From a virus: a stretch of 32,628 nucleotides of DNA. The notes under the pieces were generated by a model. The model was given only the letters and a program-made list of their open reading frames with translations, was not told the DNA's origin and searched no databases. How positions within the stretch are numbered: position 1 is the stretch's first letter; each line of letters opens with the position of its first letter. The translations under genes and the position numbers were made by a program. Below are positions 1-7,855 of the stretch, one piece after another. The DNA is taken from positions 1-32,628 of IMG/VR virus record IMGVR_UViG_3300039210_000132; one strand, written 5' to 3'.

Positions 1-1332
1 CTAAAAACCAGGTTCCAACAAATCAACCATCATTGTTTTGATCTTATGAGGCCAAGAACCAAACTTCAAGTGCAAATATTTGCCTTAGCTGAACAGCTCC
101 CGAATTTGGCTAAAAAATTACAGCCCTGGGCTTTTGAAAACTGTATTACTCATTTTGGTTATAGAACTAAAACCGCTACTTCCTGCTTAAGCTGCGGCCA
201 CCAATGGAAGGGTAAGCCAACATCTAAAACAGATACCTGCCCGGCTTGCAAACGTAAATTAAATATTAAAGATACCCGAAAAAAGAAAATTAGTCAATGT
301 AGTTTTTTTAGCGTTATTGATGTTCACAAAGGGTTTCAGCTTAATAGATACTTTGAAATATATAGCCATCACAGGGCCGGTGAACAGCCCCGGATATTAG
401 TTTGGGAGATAGTTCAACAATGGATGCAGCCCAGCGGTAAAAACGAAGTTATCGCGCGTAATAGAACACTGAATTATTATCAGGATACTTTTAATGGATA
501 TCTCGAAATTAGAGATAGAAGCAACCTTACTAATAAATACAATATTTTCCCTGATAAGGTTTATCCTAATGCAAAGTGTCTGCCAATATATAAGCGGAAT
601 GGGTTTAAAGGTAGGTTTGGTAACATAAGCCCGTATAATATGTTCACTTATATTATAACCGATAATAAAGCAGAAACATTGCTTAAATCTAACCAAATGG
701 CCTTGTTGGAAGCCAGAATTGGCAACAGAGATAATTCAGTGGATGAATATTGGAACTCAATTAAAATATGCATCAGAAGAAATTATATTGTTCAGGATGC
801 TATTACCTGGCTTGACTACCTTGAACTGCTTAGGCACTTCAATAAAGATCTTAGAAACCCAAAATACGTTTGCCCGGAAGATTTAAAGCGCGCCCATGAT
901 AAGCTGGTAGCAAAGAAGAATGAAGCTGAAAAACGTCTTTTATTGGAGAAACAAAGATCGAAGATAGATGCTGACCAAAAGGCATATATTGAAGCCAAAT
1001 GGCCATATTTTGGGCTTGTTTTCTCAAGGAATAATTTAACGATTAAACTATTAGAGAGTGTAATGGAATTCTTTGAAGAAGGCCACGCTCACAAGCATTG
1101 TGTTTATACAAATGAGTACTATAAAAAAGAAAACTCACTTGTATTATCGGCAAGAGTTGATAGTGTCCCTGTGGAGACTATTGAGCTTTCCCTTACCAAT
1201 ATGAAAATAGTTCAGTCTCGAGGCTTGGGAAACAAAGTATCAGCATATAATGAACAGATTATTGAGTTATTAAACAAAAATATGAGTGTCATTAAAAAAA
1301 GGTACAAAGAGTTAAAAAGCGTTGTAGCATGA
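1..1332 (+). CDS. PcfJ-like protein (left end possibly outside the window)
   Basis: The first ATG is at 46 and gives 428 residues, but the frame has no stop back to base 1, so the true start may lie outside the window. ATG 46 is the likelier start because related proteins begin with a similar basic MxPxTK segment (from memory). Counting from ATG 46, the N-terminus carries a zinc-ribbon-like pair of CxxC motifs (C47/C50 and C65/C68). Residues about 340-415 resemble the PcfJ C-terminal domain: GHAHKHCV, then a beta-rich stretch ending QSRGLGNK. PcfJ was named from the conjugative plasmid pCF10, and relatives are common in phage and plasmid replication regions, but their biochemical role is not settled. 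The stop overlaps the next start by 4 nt (ATGA), so the two genes are probably translationally coupled. The family call is fairly sure; the function is unknown. Confidence 0.72.
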   Translation, partial: LKTRFQQINHHCFDLMRPRTKLQVQIFALAEQLPNLAKKLQPWAFENCITHFGYRTKTATSCLSCGHQWKGKPTSKTDTCPACKRKLNIKDTRKKKISQCSFFSVIDVHKGFQLNRYFEIYSHHRAGEQPRILVWEIVQQWMQPSGKNEVIARNRTLNYYQDTFNGYLEIRDRSNLTNKYNIFPDKVYPNAKCLPIYKRNGFKGRFGNISPYNMFTYIITDNKAETLLKSNQMALLEARIGNRDNSVDEYWNSIKICIRRNYIVQDAITWLDYLELLRHFNKDLRNPKYVCPEDLKRAHDKLVAKKNEAEKRLLLEKQRSKIDADQKAYIEAKWPYFGLVFSRNNLTIKLLESVMEFFEEGHAHKHCVYTNEYYKKENSLVLSARVDSVPVETIELSLTNMKIVQSRGLGNKVSAYNEQIIELLNKNMSVIKKRYKELKSVVA

Positions 1333-1766
1333 TTGTGCAGTTAATTAATAATATAAACCTAAAGTCATTAAAACGTGGCTATCAGGGTAGAACCTTATGT
1401 AATGAAAAATTAGCAAAGCTTATTGAAGAATGGGTCAACACAGAAAAGCCGTCAGAATATTATTTCGCGGATAAATATAATATTCACCCGCGTACTGTTT
1501 TCAGGCTGATTTCACAGCATTATAAAGGCCATGTAAACAATGGTGTTGCAATCACTTTGCAATCCAAAATAAACAACATGCCTGCCTTTAGGCCAGGAAG
1601 AAAGGTGGAGATATCGAACCGTAAAGCTGGTAATATCATCGCTCTTTTTAGAAGTAATCCTAAAGCAAGCATAGCAGTTATTGCTGCTAAAACCCGGGTC
1701 CATCCTGATGTTGCCGGTAGAATTATAACGAATTATTTAACCAACAAATATTGCGAGGTAGCATAA
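1329..1766 (+). CDS. Hypothetical protein, helix-turn-helix-like
   Basis: A 145-residue basic protein that I do not recognise. Two segments look like helix-turn-helix units. Residues about 36-66 contain EYYFADKYNIHPRTVFRLIS, and residues about 98-135 run through an AVIAAKTRVHPDVAGRII-type segment. This suggests a DNA-binding protein of the kind found beside phage replication genes; that is inference from helix pattern only. It starts inside the stop of the PcfJ-like gene and its stop TAA shares one base with the ATG of the replication protein at 1766, so it sits in a tightly coupled early operon. Confidence 0.65.
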   Translation: MIVQLINNINLKSLKRGYQGRTLCNEKLAKLIEEWVNTEKPSEYYFADKYNIHPRTVFRLISQHYKGHVNNGVAITLQSKINNMPAFRPGRKVEISNRKAGNIIALFRSNPKASIAVIAAKTRVHPDVAGRIITNYLTNKYCEVA

Positions 1767-2629
1767 TGGCAAAAGCAGGTTTTATTTATTACTCAGTCGA
1801 TACTAACCGGTACCAGGACATCAGGATCAAGAAGCTTAAAAAGCATCATGGCCGGGACGGTGTGGCTATTTATGATTATATATTATGTGAAATTTACCGG
1901 GTAAAAGGATATTTCATCGTGTGGGACGAAAGTACTGCCTTTGACGTAACTGATTACTGGGGAATGACGGAAAATGCCGTTAAAGAGATAGTTAAATACT
2001 GCGGTTCAGTGGGTCTTTTCAATCAGGAACTACTATCCGGCGGGGTAATAACATCCGCGGCAATTCAAACCAGGTTTTTAGACTGGAGCAAAAAAGCTAA
2101 AAGAAGCCCAAATTCTTACATTATTCAGGAAAAACATATCATTCTTCCGGAAGAATGTATAAAAATTCCGGAAGAAATTGACAAAGAAAAGGAAAGTAAA
2201 GAAAAGGAAAGTAAAGAAAAGGAAAGTAAAGAAAAGGAACAGAAAGGAGAGAATTACGCCCGCGATGTTTTTTTTGAAAATTTGATTTTGGAATTTTTTG
2301 GATTTAATGAAATATCGCACCTGGACAAGTTAAAATTGATCTCTGCCTGTTGTTCCGCGCAATTTTATGCTGGCCGGCTTGATTTTTTTAAAAAACAATT
2401 TGAGGATTACCAGGACTGGATAGGAGAAATTGGGGTTAGGTACCGGCATAATTTTTTAAAATTCATGGGTAACCAGGCCAACAGGTTTGCAGATGGCAGT
2501 TGGAATGAAGAAAACTGGGGCCAAAAATTATTGGATCGAAAAAAATCAATAACTCAATACCAACAGCAAACAGATCGCGGGGTAGCCGCTGTAATTGACA
2601 AATTTTCAAATATTAAAATGCGTGGATAA
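1766..2629 (+). CDS. Replication protein with Lin1244/Lin1753-type N-terminal domain (DUF4373-like)
   Basis: The chosen start is ATG 1766, which overlaps the previous TAA; the in-frame TTG at 1751 is less likely. The product is 287 residues. Residues about 1-100 match the Lin1244/Lin1753-like N-terminal domain: YYSVDTNRYQDIRIKKLKKH, then GVAIYDYILCEIYR, a winged-helix-like fold found in phage replication or DnaD-like proteins. A charged linker of KESKE repeats (bases 2186-2239) joins it to a C-terminal domain with aromatic/Trp motifs (YRHNFLKFMGNQANRFADG). The family is known to sit in phage replication modules; origin binding or helicase loading is an inference. The next gene overlaps it by one base. 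Confidence 0.75.
   Translation: MAKAGFIYYSVDTNRYQDIRIKKLKKHHGRDGVAIYDYILCEIYRVKGYFIVWDESTAFDVTDYWGMTENAVKEIVKYCGSVGLFNQELLSGGVITSAAIQTRFLDWSKKAKRSPNSYIIQEKHIILPEECIKIPEEIDKEKESKEKESKEKESKEKEQKGENYARDVFFENLILEFFGFNEISHLDKLKLISACCSAQFYAGRLDFFKKQFEDYQDWIGEIGVRYRHNFLKFMGNQANRFADGSWNEENWGQKLLDRKKSITQYQQQTDRGVAAVIDKFSNIKMRG
2186..2239 (+). repeat. 15-bp tandem repeat inside the replication protein gene
   Basis: The unit GAAAAGGAAAGTAAA occurs three times perfectly (2186-2200, 2201-2215, 2216-2230), followed by a partial GAAAAGGAA. It is in frame and encodes a KEKES repeat forming a charged linker between the two domains. Because the unit is a multiple of three, slippage would lengthen or shorten the linker without breaking the gene. 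Confidence 0.9.
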
Positions 2630-3435
2630 TGAGCAATATTGTTAAAATTCAAAACGATAACCCCCTGTTAAAGCCGAATGTTTTAGCGGTGGTAAGGTCT
2701 GAACTGTTTAATGCAGTTAATGCATCGATAGCCAAATGCTATGCAGACTTAAATTTTAAAGTTCCGGAAGATCCTACTTACCTGGTGAACGAGGTAACGG
2801 ATAGCATTTTGAAAAACTATCCTTCCATGCGGCTGCAGGAAATACCGGAAGCTTTTGCAAAAGGTATCCGGGAAGAATATGGTAAATATTTCGGCTTATG
2901 TGTAATATCATTTGAAAAATTCATAGAGGGTTATCTGGCCAGTGAAGACCGTTTGAAGCTGGTTGAACAAAAAAACAGGCTGCTGATCGAAGAAAAAACC
3001 GAACCAACAGCTGAAGATAAATTTATGACTGCAAAGGCCCTTTGCATACAGGCCTATGAAAATGTTAAAGTTAACAGGCCCATAGGTTTAACTGCCTTAA
3101 CTGTTTTCACCTTTCTTAATAATCTGGAAATGATTGATAAGGAGTTTAAAGCCGGCATAATGAAAAACGCGCTTGACCTGGTTATCCAGGATAAGGAACT
3201 TGAAGCCAGCTTTTGTACTGATATAAATCGGCGCCGGATATTAAATGCCGAACTGGAGCTGCTAAGGGATAACATCGCTAAAGACATTATTACCAAAGAG
3301 CAATATGCCGAAGTGGTTAAAACCGCGAAGCGGATCGCCCTTAATAATTATTTAAGAAACCTGATTATGGATGATACAGATCTTGCTGAACTGGTTGAAG
3401 CAAAACGCGAAATATATTTAAGTGGTAATGGATAG
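2629..3435 (+). CDS. Hypothetical protein, partner of the replication protein
   Basis: A 268-residue, largely helical protein with no domain I can name. An IPEAFAKGIREEYGKYFGL segment near residues 78-96 resembles a motif (GxxxEYGxYxGL) that I associate with proteins coded just after Lin1244/Lin1753-type replication proteins in Bacteroidota phages. That link is from memory and unverified. The start ATG shares a base with the preceding TAA, and its stop overlaps the start of a small zinc protein at 3428. A replisome or helicase-loading accessory role is plausible from position only. Confidence 0.65.
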   Translation: MSNIVKIQNDNPLLKPNVLAVVRSELFNAVNASIAKCYADLNFKVPEDPTYLVNEVTDSILKNYPSMRLQEIPEAFAKGIREEYGKYFGLCVISFEKFIEGYLASEDRLKLVEQKNRLLIEEKTEPTAEDKFMTAKALCIQAYENVKVNRPIGLTALTVFTFLNNLEMIDKEFKAGIMKNALDLVIQDKELEASFCTDINRRRILNAELELLRDNIAKDIITKEQYAEVVKTAKRIALNNYLRNLIMDDTDLAELVEAKREIYLSGNG

Positions 3436-3571
3436 TCAAACTGATCAGCTTTTTATATCAACCAAAATAGAATGCGCAAAATGTAAATTTAAAAGGGAGA
3501 AGGAAGTCTTTATGAATAGGCTGAATGATATGATCATCTGTGAAGAATGTGGTTACTACTTTATATTATAA
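3428..3571 (+). CDS. Small zinc-ribbon protein (47 aa)
   Basis: A short open frame begins with ATG 3428, overlapping the upstream stop by 8 nt, and ends with TAA 3571. The product has two CxxC knuckles, CAKC at residues 16-19 and CEEC at 38-41, spaced as in a minimal zinc ribbon. Tiny zinc-ribbon proteins are common in phage early regions; no function can be assigned. The overlap with the upstream gene and the paired cysteines argue that it is real. Confidence 0.6.
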   Translation: MDSQTDQLFISTKIECAKCKFKREKEVFMNRLNDMIICEECGYYFIL

Positions 3572-3613
3572 GGCTTTAAAACCAGTGCAATTAAATACTA
3601 TAAACGTTAAAAT

Positions 3614-3736
3614 ATGAAAGCCTTGGTATTAATTATTTCCGGTTTATGCCTGTTGTCGATAGGATACTTTGTATATGCAATAAAACATGCTATGCCTGAT
3701 CCGGAAGAAGATGATAACAAATTAAAAAACACCTGA
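3614..3736 (+). CDS. Small single-pass membrane protein (40 aa)
   Basis: An open frame of 40 codons starts at ATG 3614. Residues about 3-23 are a continuous hydrophobic helix (LVLIISGLCLLSIGYFVYAI), followed by an acidic tail (PEEDD). The stop TGA overlaps the ATG of the nucleotidyltransferase at 3736, which supports real, coupled translation. The likely place is the inner membrane with the acidic tail on one side; the role is unknown. Confidence 0.5.
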   Translation: MKALVLIISGLCLLSIGYFVYAIKHAMPDPEEDDNKLKNT

Positions 3737-4326
3737 TGGAACTTATAAAAGCTAAAAAAATAGCAACGGCGATATGTTACCAGCTGCTGCCTTATTGCTC
3801 TAAAATTAATATAGCCGGATCAATTCGCAGGAAGAAACCGGAAGTGAAGGATATTGAAATTATCTGCGTTCCGAAAAAAATATTGGCCCAATTTGAAAAT
3901 CTGTTTGAAAGGACGGAAATATCAATAGTTGACCCTGAATTTGCCAAAACTGTATTATCCCTTGGCCAGGTTATAAAAGGGGTTCCGCAAGGCAAGTACA
4001 TGCAACTTGAACTACCGGAGGGCATTAAGCTTGACTTATTCATCCCTGCTGACTTTGACTATTACAGGCAGTTTGCTATCCGTACAGGCAGCGCGGACTA
4101 CTCCGCTAAGATAATAGCTGCCGGCTGGAAGAGAATAGGCTGGTGCGGCGCTGATATTGGATTGAGATTAATAAAGGACTGTACCGAACATAAAGGCCCG
4201 GACGGCAAAACAAAATATAAATGCGAACGCGCTAAAAACAATAGGCCCCCGGTATGGCAGTCTGAAGAAGAGTTCTTTAAATGGATTAAAGTGCCATTTA
4301 TACAACCGGAATTTAGAAATGTATAA
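3736..4326 (+). CDS. DNA polymerase X-like nucleotidyltransferase
   Basis: A 196-residue protein with the polymerase-beta-superfamily signature. It shows AGSIRR (residues 27-32), the first metal-binding pair D39/E41 in KDIEI, a third acidic residue D100 in LDLFIP, and RTGSADYS at 116-123, like the RTGS motif of family X polymerases. It lacks the 8-kDa N-terminal lyase domain and helix-hairpin-helix units of full PolX, so it is close to a stand-alone palm domain. The second carboxylate of the first pair is Glu rather than the usual Asp. It may add nucleotides to DNA or another acceptor; the substrate cannot be read from sequence. It is coupled to the small membrane protein upstream by a one-base overlap. 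Confidence 0.78.
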   Translation: MELIKAKKIATAICYQLLPYCSKINIAGSIRRKKPEVKDIEIICVPKKILAQFENLFERTEISIVDPEFAKTVLSLGQVIKGVPQGKYMQLELPEGIKLDLFIPADFDYYRQFAIRTGSADYSAKIIAAGWKRIGWCGADIGLRLIKDCTEHKGPDGKTKYKCERAKNNRPPVWQSEEEFFKWIKVPFIQPEFRNV

Positions 4327-4339
4327 ACATTAAAAAAAT

Positions 4340-4399
4340 ATGAAAAAGACAAGTATGAGAGAAATACCAATTTTATTCAGCAAAACTAAACCTTATTAA
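4340..4399 (+). pseudogene. Possible remnant of an ASCH-like gene start (19 codons)
   Basis: A 19-codon frame starts at ATG 4340. Its second Met begins MREIPILFSKTKPY, then a stop. MxEIPILFS closely resembles the usual N-terminus of phage ASCH-like proteins (IPILFSxxMVxAI...KTQTRR, from memory), but the rest of such a protein is missing here. An intact ASCH-like gene with KTQTRR lies at 5791. This may be a decayed duplicate, a very short peptide or chance; confidence is low. Confidence 0.25.
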
Positions 4400-4408
4400 A
4401 TAAACACG

Positions 4409-5122
4409 ATGAACGAACTGCAAAAAACAATTAACTACTTTCAATTTAAGCATATTGAAAGCAACCGACCTATTGATCAACGCCACGTCAACGGTCTGAT
4501 AGCAAAAATATCCGATAAAAATCTTTTACATTTATTCCCGATCCTCGTTAATTCTAAATTTGAAATCATTGATGGCCAGCATCGCCTGGCTGCAGCTGAG
4601 AAATTAAAATTATATATTTATTACACCGTAGATGATCAGATAAGTAAAGCGGATATCGCAAATGTTAACGCGCTGTCAAAAAATTGGAATATTAATGATT
4701 ATATAAATTACTGGACAGTTGAAAAGAAAGAGGGATTTGATATGCTGAGTTCATTTATGATCGATAATCCACTTATACCTCCATCAACTGTCCTGATGAT
4801 GTTATCAACCGGCAAAAAGCGCGACCTTGACGGGCTAAGGCGTGGCGTTATTGATGTCTCCAACTATGATCAAGCCCTTATTATAGCAGGCATAGTAAAA
4901 GAGTATAGCCTCATAATCACTTTTGCCTACGACCGTAATTTTGTATTAGCGGTGATAAACTGTATATATACTCAGGATTATGACCACGAGGTAATGAAAA
5001 GAAAGATTGAATATCAAAGCCGATCATTGGTAAAATGTGTTAACGTGAAGCAATATAACGGCATGTTTGAAGAAATATATAACCATGGCCAACAAAAGAA
5101 CCGCTTAATAATAAAATTATAA
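4409..5122 (+). CDS. ParB-like N-terminal domain protein
   Basis: A 237-residue protein. Residues about 8-70 match the ParB/Srx-type N-terminal domain: a region specifying substrate positions, then PILVNSKFEIIDGQHRLAA with the diagnostic DGQHR at 55-59. The rest is helical and unlike the DNA-binding centre of chromosomal ParB. ParB-like domains bind and hydrolyse CTP in ParB itself; in phage proteins the same fold is found in regulators and DNA-modification systems. No ParA partner is visible, so plasmid-style partition is not supported. Its stop overlaps the next ATG (5122). Confidence 0.72.
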   Translation: MNELQKTINYFQFKHIESNRPIDQRHVNGLIAKISDKNLLHLFPILVNSKFEIIDGQHRLAAAEKLKLYIYYTVDDQISKADIANVNALSKNWNINDYINYWTVEKKEGFDMLSSFMIDNPLIPPSTVLMMLSTGKKRDLDGLRRGVIDVSNYDQALIIAGIVKEYSLIITFAYDRNFVLAVINCIYTQDYDHEVMKRKIEYQSRSLVKCVNVKQYNGMFEEIYNHGQQKNRLIIKL

Positions 5123-5511
5123 TGGCACTTAGTTTTCAGGAAAGATATAGGCGGGCTAAGGCGGAAGCTAAGGCGGAAGCTAAGGCGGAAGCTAAGGGTA
5201 AACCGGCTAAAATTAAATCTGTAAAACCATTAAAGGCAAAGACTTTTAGAGTTTCTGTTAAAGAAAACACCCTGGAGCAAAAAGCCAGGCAAATAGCTAT
5301 TGCCCGCCAGGCACAACGGTCGGTTCCATCGCGTGATAAAGTCTTTCAAACACTTCCGCTAAACCTTGCTGATAAAATACAGGTACGTATTGACCATAAA
5401 ACAATAGTGTATGTATTACCGGGAACTGATATTGAAAAGATAAAGGAGAAATATCTGAAAAAACCAAAACCAAAAAATGATGATGGTTTGCCGCCTGTAT
5501 ATCAATTTTGA
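5122..5511 (+). CDS. Hypothetical basic protein with KAEA repeats
   Basis: A 129-residue strongly basic protein that I do not recognise. Residues about 12-28 are Ala/Lys/Glu repeats (three copies of AEAK coded by a perfect 12-bp repeat), predicted to form a single charged helix. The central part is rich in Lys/Arg/Gln. The C-terminal part (VRIDHKTIVYVLPGTDIEKIKEKYL) looks like a small folded beta-alpha unit. The start ATG overlaps the ParB-like gene's TAA by one base, so the two are coupled and may act together. DNA binding is possible from charge alone. Confidence 0.6.
   Translation: MALSFQERYRRAKAEAKAEAKAEAKGKPAKIKSVKPLKAKTFRVSVKENTLEQKARQIAIARQAQRSVPSRDKVFQTLPLNLADKIQVRIDHKTIVYVLPGTDIEKIKEKYLKKPKPKNDDGLPPVYQF
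5161..5196 (+). repeat. 12-bp tandem repeat (KAEA-coding)
   Basis: The unit GCGGAAGCTAAG occurs three times in perfect tandem (5161-5172, 5173-5184, 5185-5196), preceded by a degenerate GCGGGCTAAG. It is in frame and codes for A-E-A-K repeats. Confidence 0.9.
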
Positions 5512-5641
5512 AAAAATTAGCAACATCCTGTGGTTATATGATGCACCCGATAAAATCATCACTGTTAATGATACCATTTTTGATGTAAATAAGGTAGAAG
5601 ATTACGCGGACTGGTTACTTAGCCATTATAAAATAAAATAA
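5477..5641 (+). CDS. Hypothetical small protein (up to 54 aa)
   Basis: An open frame starts at one of three consecutive ATG codons (5477, 5480, 5483) inside the end of the preceding gene, in another frame, and ends with TAA 5641. The product has a beta-rich core (LYIN...ILWLYDAPDKIITVNDTIFDV) and a helical end (VEDYADWLLSHYK). That reads like a folded domain and not like random translation. No family is recognised. Extent and overlap fit the compact early operon. Confidence 0.5.
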   Translation: MMMVCRLYINFEKISNILWLYDAPDKIITVNDTIFDVNKVEDYADWLLSHYKIK

Positions 5642-5646
5642 ATAAT

Positions 5647-5787
5647 ATGAACATGAAAAGATTAATCTGTTTTTTAAAGGGCCATGTGTGGCTTTACTGG
5701 GCTGATCCGTATAAAAGGCAATGCAATAGATGCAACAGCCGCCAAATGAGAGTGCCTTACATAAAGGACAATTGGTTTAATTATTAA
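5647..5787 (+). CDS. Small DUF1660-like zinc-knuckle protein (46 aa)
   Basis: A 46-codon frame from ATG 5647 (or Met3). The pattern is MKRLICFLKGHVW followed by CNRC at residues 27-30, then a basic tail. This resembles small prophage proteins of the DUF1660 type (C-x-x-x-GHxW ... CxxC), which are predicted to bind one metal ion using Cys and His; the resemblance is from memory. It lies five bases after the previous stop and three bases before the ASCH-like gene, which supports a real gene. Function unknown. Confidence 0.5.
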   Translation: MNMKRLICFLKGHVWLYWADPYKRQCNRCNSRQMRVPYIKDNWFNY

Positions 5788-5790
5788 ATT

Positions 5791-6444
5791 ATGAGAGGAT
5801 TATTGGCAATAGAGCCGCTTTATCATCAAATAGTAAAAGGCAATAAAACACAGACAAGGCGATCAGGCGGATTGGATGTAGTTAACGAAAACCCGGATGA
5901 TTGGGAGATAACTGGATATACTGGTGAAATGGGTGGCGATTTGATAGAGGTTGATTTTTGCGATTATATGGGTAGTCAACGAAATATATACTTAAAGCCA
6001 CGTTATAGGATTGGTGAAGTACTTTACCTGAAAGAGCCATATTGCATGGATAACTTTGGAATGGCTGGTAAACCTTATTATAAATACGATGACCCGCATC
6101 CAAGCGTAATTAAATGGAAAAATAAGCTATTTATGCCTACATCAGCTGCAAGAGCATTCGTTAAGATCACTAGTATAAAATGTGAGCGGCTATTGGATAT
6201 ATCCGATGAGGATTGTATCACGGAGGGCATCACAAACATGGGTTATCACGGCTGGAAAAACTATTTATCAAAATCAGGCAATGAGTATGAACTTACCTCA
6301 AAGGAAAGTTTTTTATCCCTGTTTAAGTTTGCCAATAAAATGAAACCATCAGCCGTAATACCTAATCTATGGGTATGGGCATACACTTTTGAATATTTAC
6401 TAGAATTTAAACTTGGTAAAATTCCATCTAAAACAGAAATGTAA
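5791..6444 (+). CDS. ASCH/PUA-like phage protein
   Basis: A 217-residue protein with the N-terminal pattern IEPLYHQIVKGNKTQTRR (residues 7-24). The KTQTRR signature is typical of ASCH-like proteins in phages. A second block (YRIGEVLYLKEPYC, residues about 71-84) and a later segment with IKCERLLDISDEDCITEGI match the usual layout of this family. ASCH domains have a PUA-like fold and are thought to bind RNA or modified nucleotides; the exact phage role is not established. Start ATG 5791 follows a short gap after the DUF1660-like gene. Confidence 0.72.
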   Translation: MRGLLAIEPLYHQIVKGNKTQTRRSGGLDVVNENPDDWEITGYTGEMGGDLIEVDFCDYMGSQRNIYLKPRYRIGEVLYLKEPYCMDNFGMAGKPYYKYDDPHPSVIKWKNKLFMPTSAARAFVKITSIKCERLLDISDEDCITEGITNMGYHGWKNYLSKSGNEYELTSKESFLSLFKFANKMKPSAVIPNLWVWAYTFEYLLEFKLGKIPSKTEM

Positions 6445-6459
6445 TTAACAATTACAGAC

Positions 6460-6900
6460 ATGAATATTAAAAATCACACTTCCGAAGTACCGGCTTCTAC
6501 ATCACAGGGCCGTATCGAAAAGAACCTGGTAGCAGCCGGCGCCCGGGATATAATGAAACGTTATGATGATAACGGCATTTGTTCATCCATAGCTTTTGTT
6601 TTTCCAATGGATGGCAAGGCGTTAACCTTTCAACTGCCCGCCCGTGTTGAGGCCATCTATACAGCCTTAATGGAAAATTATACCAAGCCTACTGAGAGAA
6701 GTTATGTTATTGCCAGGGCCCAGGCGGAACGTACCGCATGGAAGATAATATCTGATTGGGTAGAAATTCAAATCACTATGATCAACCTGGAGCAAGCCGA
6801 GGCGTTGCAAGTTTTCTTTCCTTACCTATCAGATGGAAAGCAAACCTTTTATGAACGGATCAAGGAGAATGACTTCAAAATGCTAATATCCGGCCAATAA
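6460..6900 (+). CDS. Hypothetical conserved phage protein
   Basis: A 146-residue protein with a disordered Ser/Thr-rich N-terminus. A beta hairpin ([20 protein letters not shown], about residues 43-62) follows, and then helices with a conserved-looking [20 protein letters not shown] segment. I associate this layout with an early-region protein found in many Bacteroidota phages, without known function. It begins 15 bases after the ASCH-like gene. The 86 bases after it (6901-6986) hold no supported gene. Confidence 0.6.
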   Translation: MNIKNHTSEVPASTSQGRIEKNLVAAGARDIMKRYDDNGICSSIAFVFPMDGKALTFQLPARVEAIYTALMENYTKPTERSYVIARAQAERTAWKIISDWVEIQITMINLEQAEALQVFFPYLSDGKQTFYERIKENDFKMLISGQ

Positions 6901-6986
6901 TCTTACGGATACGTAATGAATGTAATGAATACACAAATAGCAACAATAGCCGGTATATTTAATTAAGATTATCAATCTAAAAACGC

Positions 6987-7313
6987 ATGAACATAAAAGA
7001 ATTGATTGACCGGCTTTATGAAGCCAAAGAGTCCGGGCATACTGAAAAACACCTGGAAGAAGAAATATTTAAGTATTGTGCGCAGGATGATAAAATTATA
7101 CCTGCACTGCTTTCTATACTTGCTCAGGAACGCATTGATAAATCTAATCTGTTAAGTGAAATGGGCACTGAGTTGAGTATGGGTTTGGCTACTTTGGAAG
7201 CTTTCACCAATGACAAAGAGCAGGTAGAATCTACCAAATTGCGAATTAAAATATTTTACAAAAAGTGGGAACATAAAATCCAATGTTGCTTTAAAATACC
7301 CGGGTTAAAATGA
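6987..7313 (+). CDS. Hypothetical helical protein (108 aa)
   Basis: An acidic helical protein of 108 residues, unrecognised. Leu/Glu/Lys spacing in residues 1-90 suggests a helical bundle. The stop overlaps the ATG of the nuclease-like gene at 7310 by 4 nt (ATGA), so the two are probably translationally coupled and may work together. No catalytic motif is visible. Confidence 0.55.
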   Translation: MNIKELIDRLYEAKESGHTEKHLEEEIFKYCAQDDKIIPALLSILAQERIDKSNLLSEMGTELSMGLATLEAFTNDKEQVESTKLRIKIFYKKWEHKIQCCFKIPGLK

Positions 7314-7846
7314 AGCCAGCCGAAGCAAAAGCCATAATAGAAGATTGCCGCAAGCGTGGCTATATAGAGCATGACGGTGTGTTTTATCCGCCTGCCCAGG
7401 CAGCGCGGCGGCAATTGTCGCAAGCTGCACTAAAGCCGGCCCGAAAGCCTAAAGCTAAACGTACCGGCTGGATTGATGACGAGCTCAACATTCGAAATAA
7501 GGAAAAATATCAGGATATGTTCATGCGCCTTGTTAAAATAGAATTAGGTTTAAGTGTATGGCCCGAGTTTTATTTTACCCTCGAAAAGCAGTACCGCTTT
7601 GATTATGCTATACCAACCGGGTGTAATAACACCATGTTAAAAATTGCTATTGAGGTCGAGGGCGGCATTTGGGCCAAAGGCAATAGCGGGCACTCTTCCG
7701 GCACTGGTATCGCCCGGGACATGAAAAAGAGCACGCTGGCCAATGTTAACGGCTGGACATTGATACGCTGTACGCCCACCGATATAAAAAACCAGCCTGG
7801 GAAAGTGATAGACTTAATTAAGAAATCAATCGAAAATAAAAAATAA
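7310..7846 (+). CDS. PD-(D/E)XK-like nuclease
   Basis: A 178-residue protein. A basic N-terminal half (residues 30-50 rich in Ala/Lys/Arg) precedes a core with FDYAIP (D98), then IAIEVEGG (E115, E117) about 17 residues later. A GHSSGTGIARDMKK segment and the strand GWTLIRCTP follow. This D...ExE layout with a trailing strand is that of PD-(D/E)XK nucleases, similar to phage VRR-NUC or resolvase-like proteins. A role in recombination or DNA maturation is inference; Holliday-junction specificity cannot be claimed from sequence. It is the last gene of the early block, followed by the tRNA. Confidence 0.68.
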   Translation: MKPAEAKAIIEDCRKRGYIEHDGVFYPPAQAARRQLSQAALKPARKPKAKRTGWIDDELNIRNKEKYQDMFMRLVKIELGLSVWPEFYFTLEKQYRFDYAIPTGCNNTMLKIAIEVEGGIWAKGNSGHSSGTGIARDMKKSTLANVNGWTLIRCTPTDIKNQPGKVIDLIKKSIENKK

Positions 7847-7855
7847 TATTCTTAT

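Noticed and set aside
2078-2320. Phe-rich reverse-strand frame opposite the KEKES repeats
   Set aside because: Its FLFFTF repeats are only the antisense of the purine-rich 15-bp repeat.
2383-2395. T7A6 run in the replication gene as a possible frameshift site
   Set aside because: The codon phase does not place a proper X XXY YYZ heptamer (the A-run codons are AAA AAA C), and no alternative frame continues as a protein.
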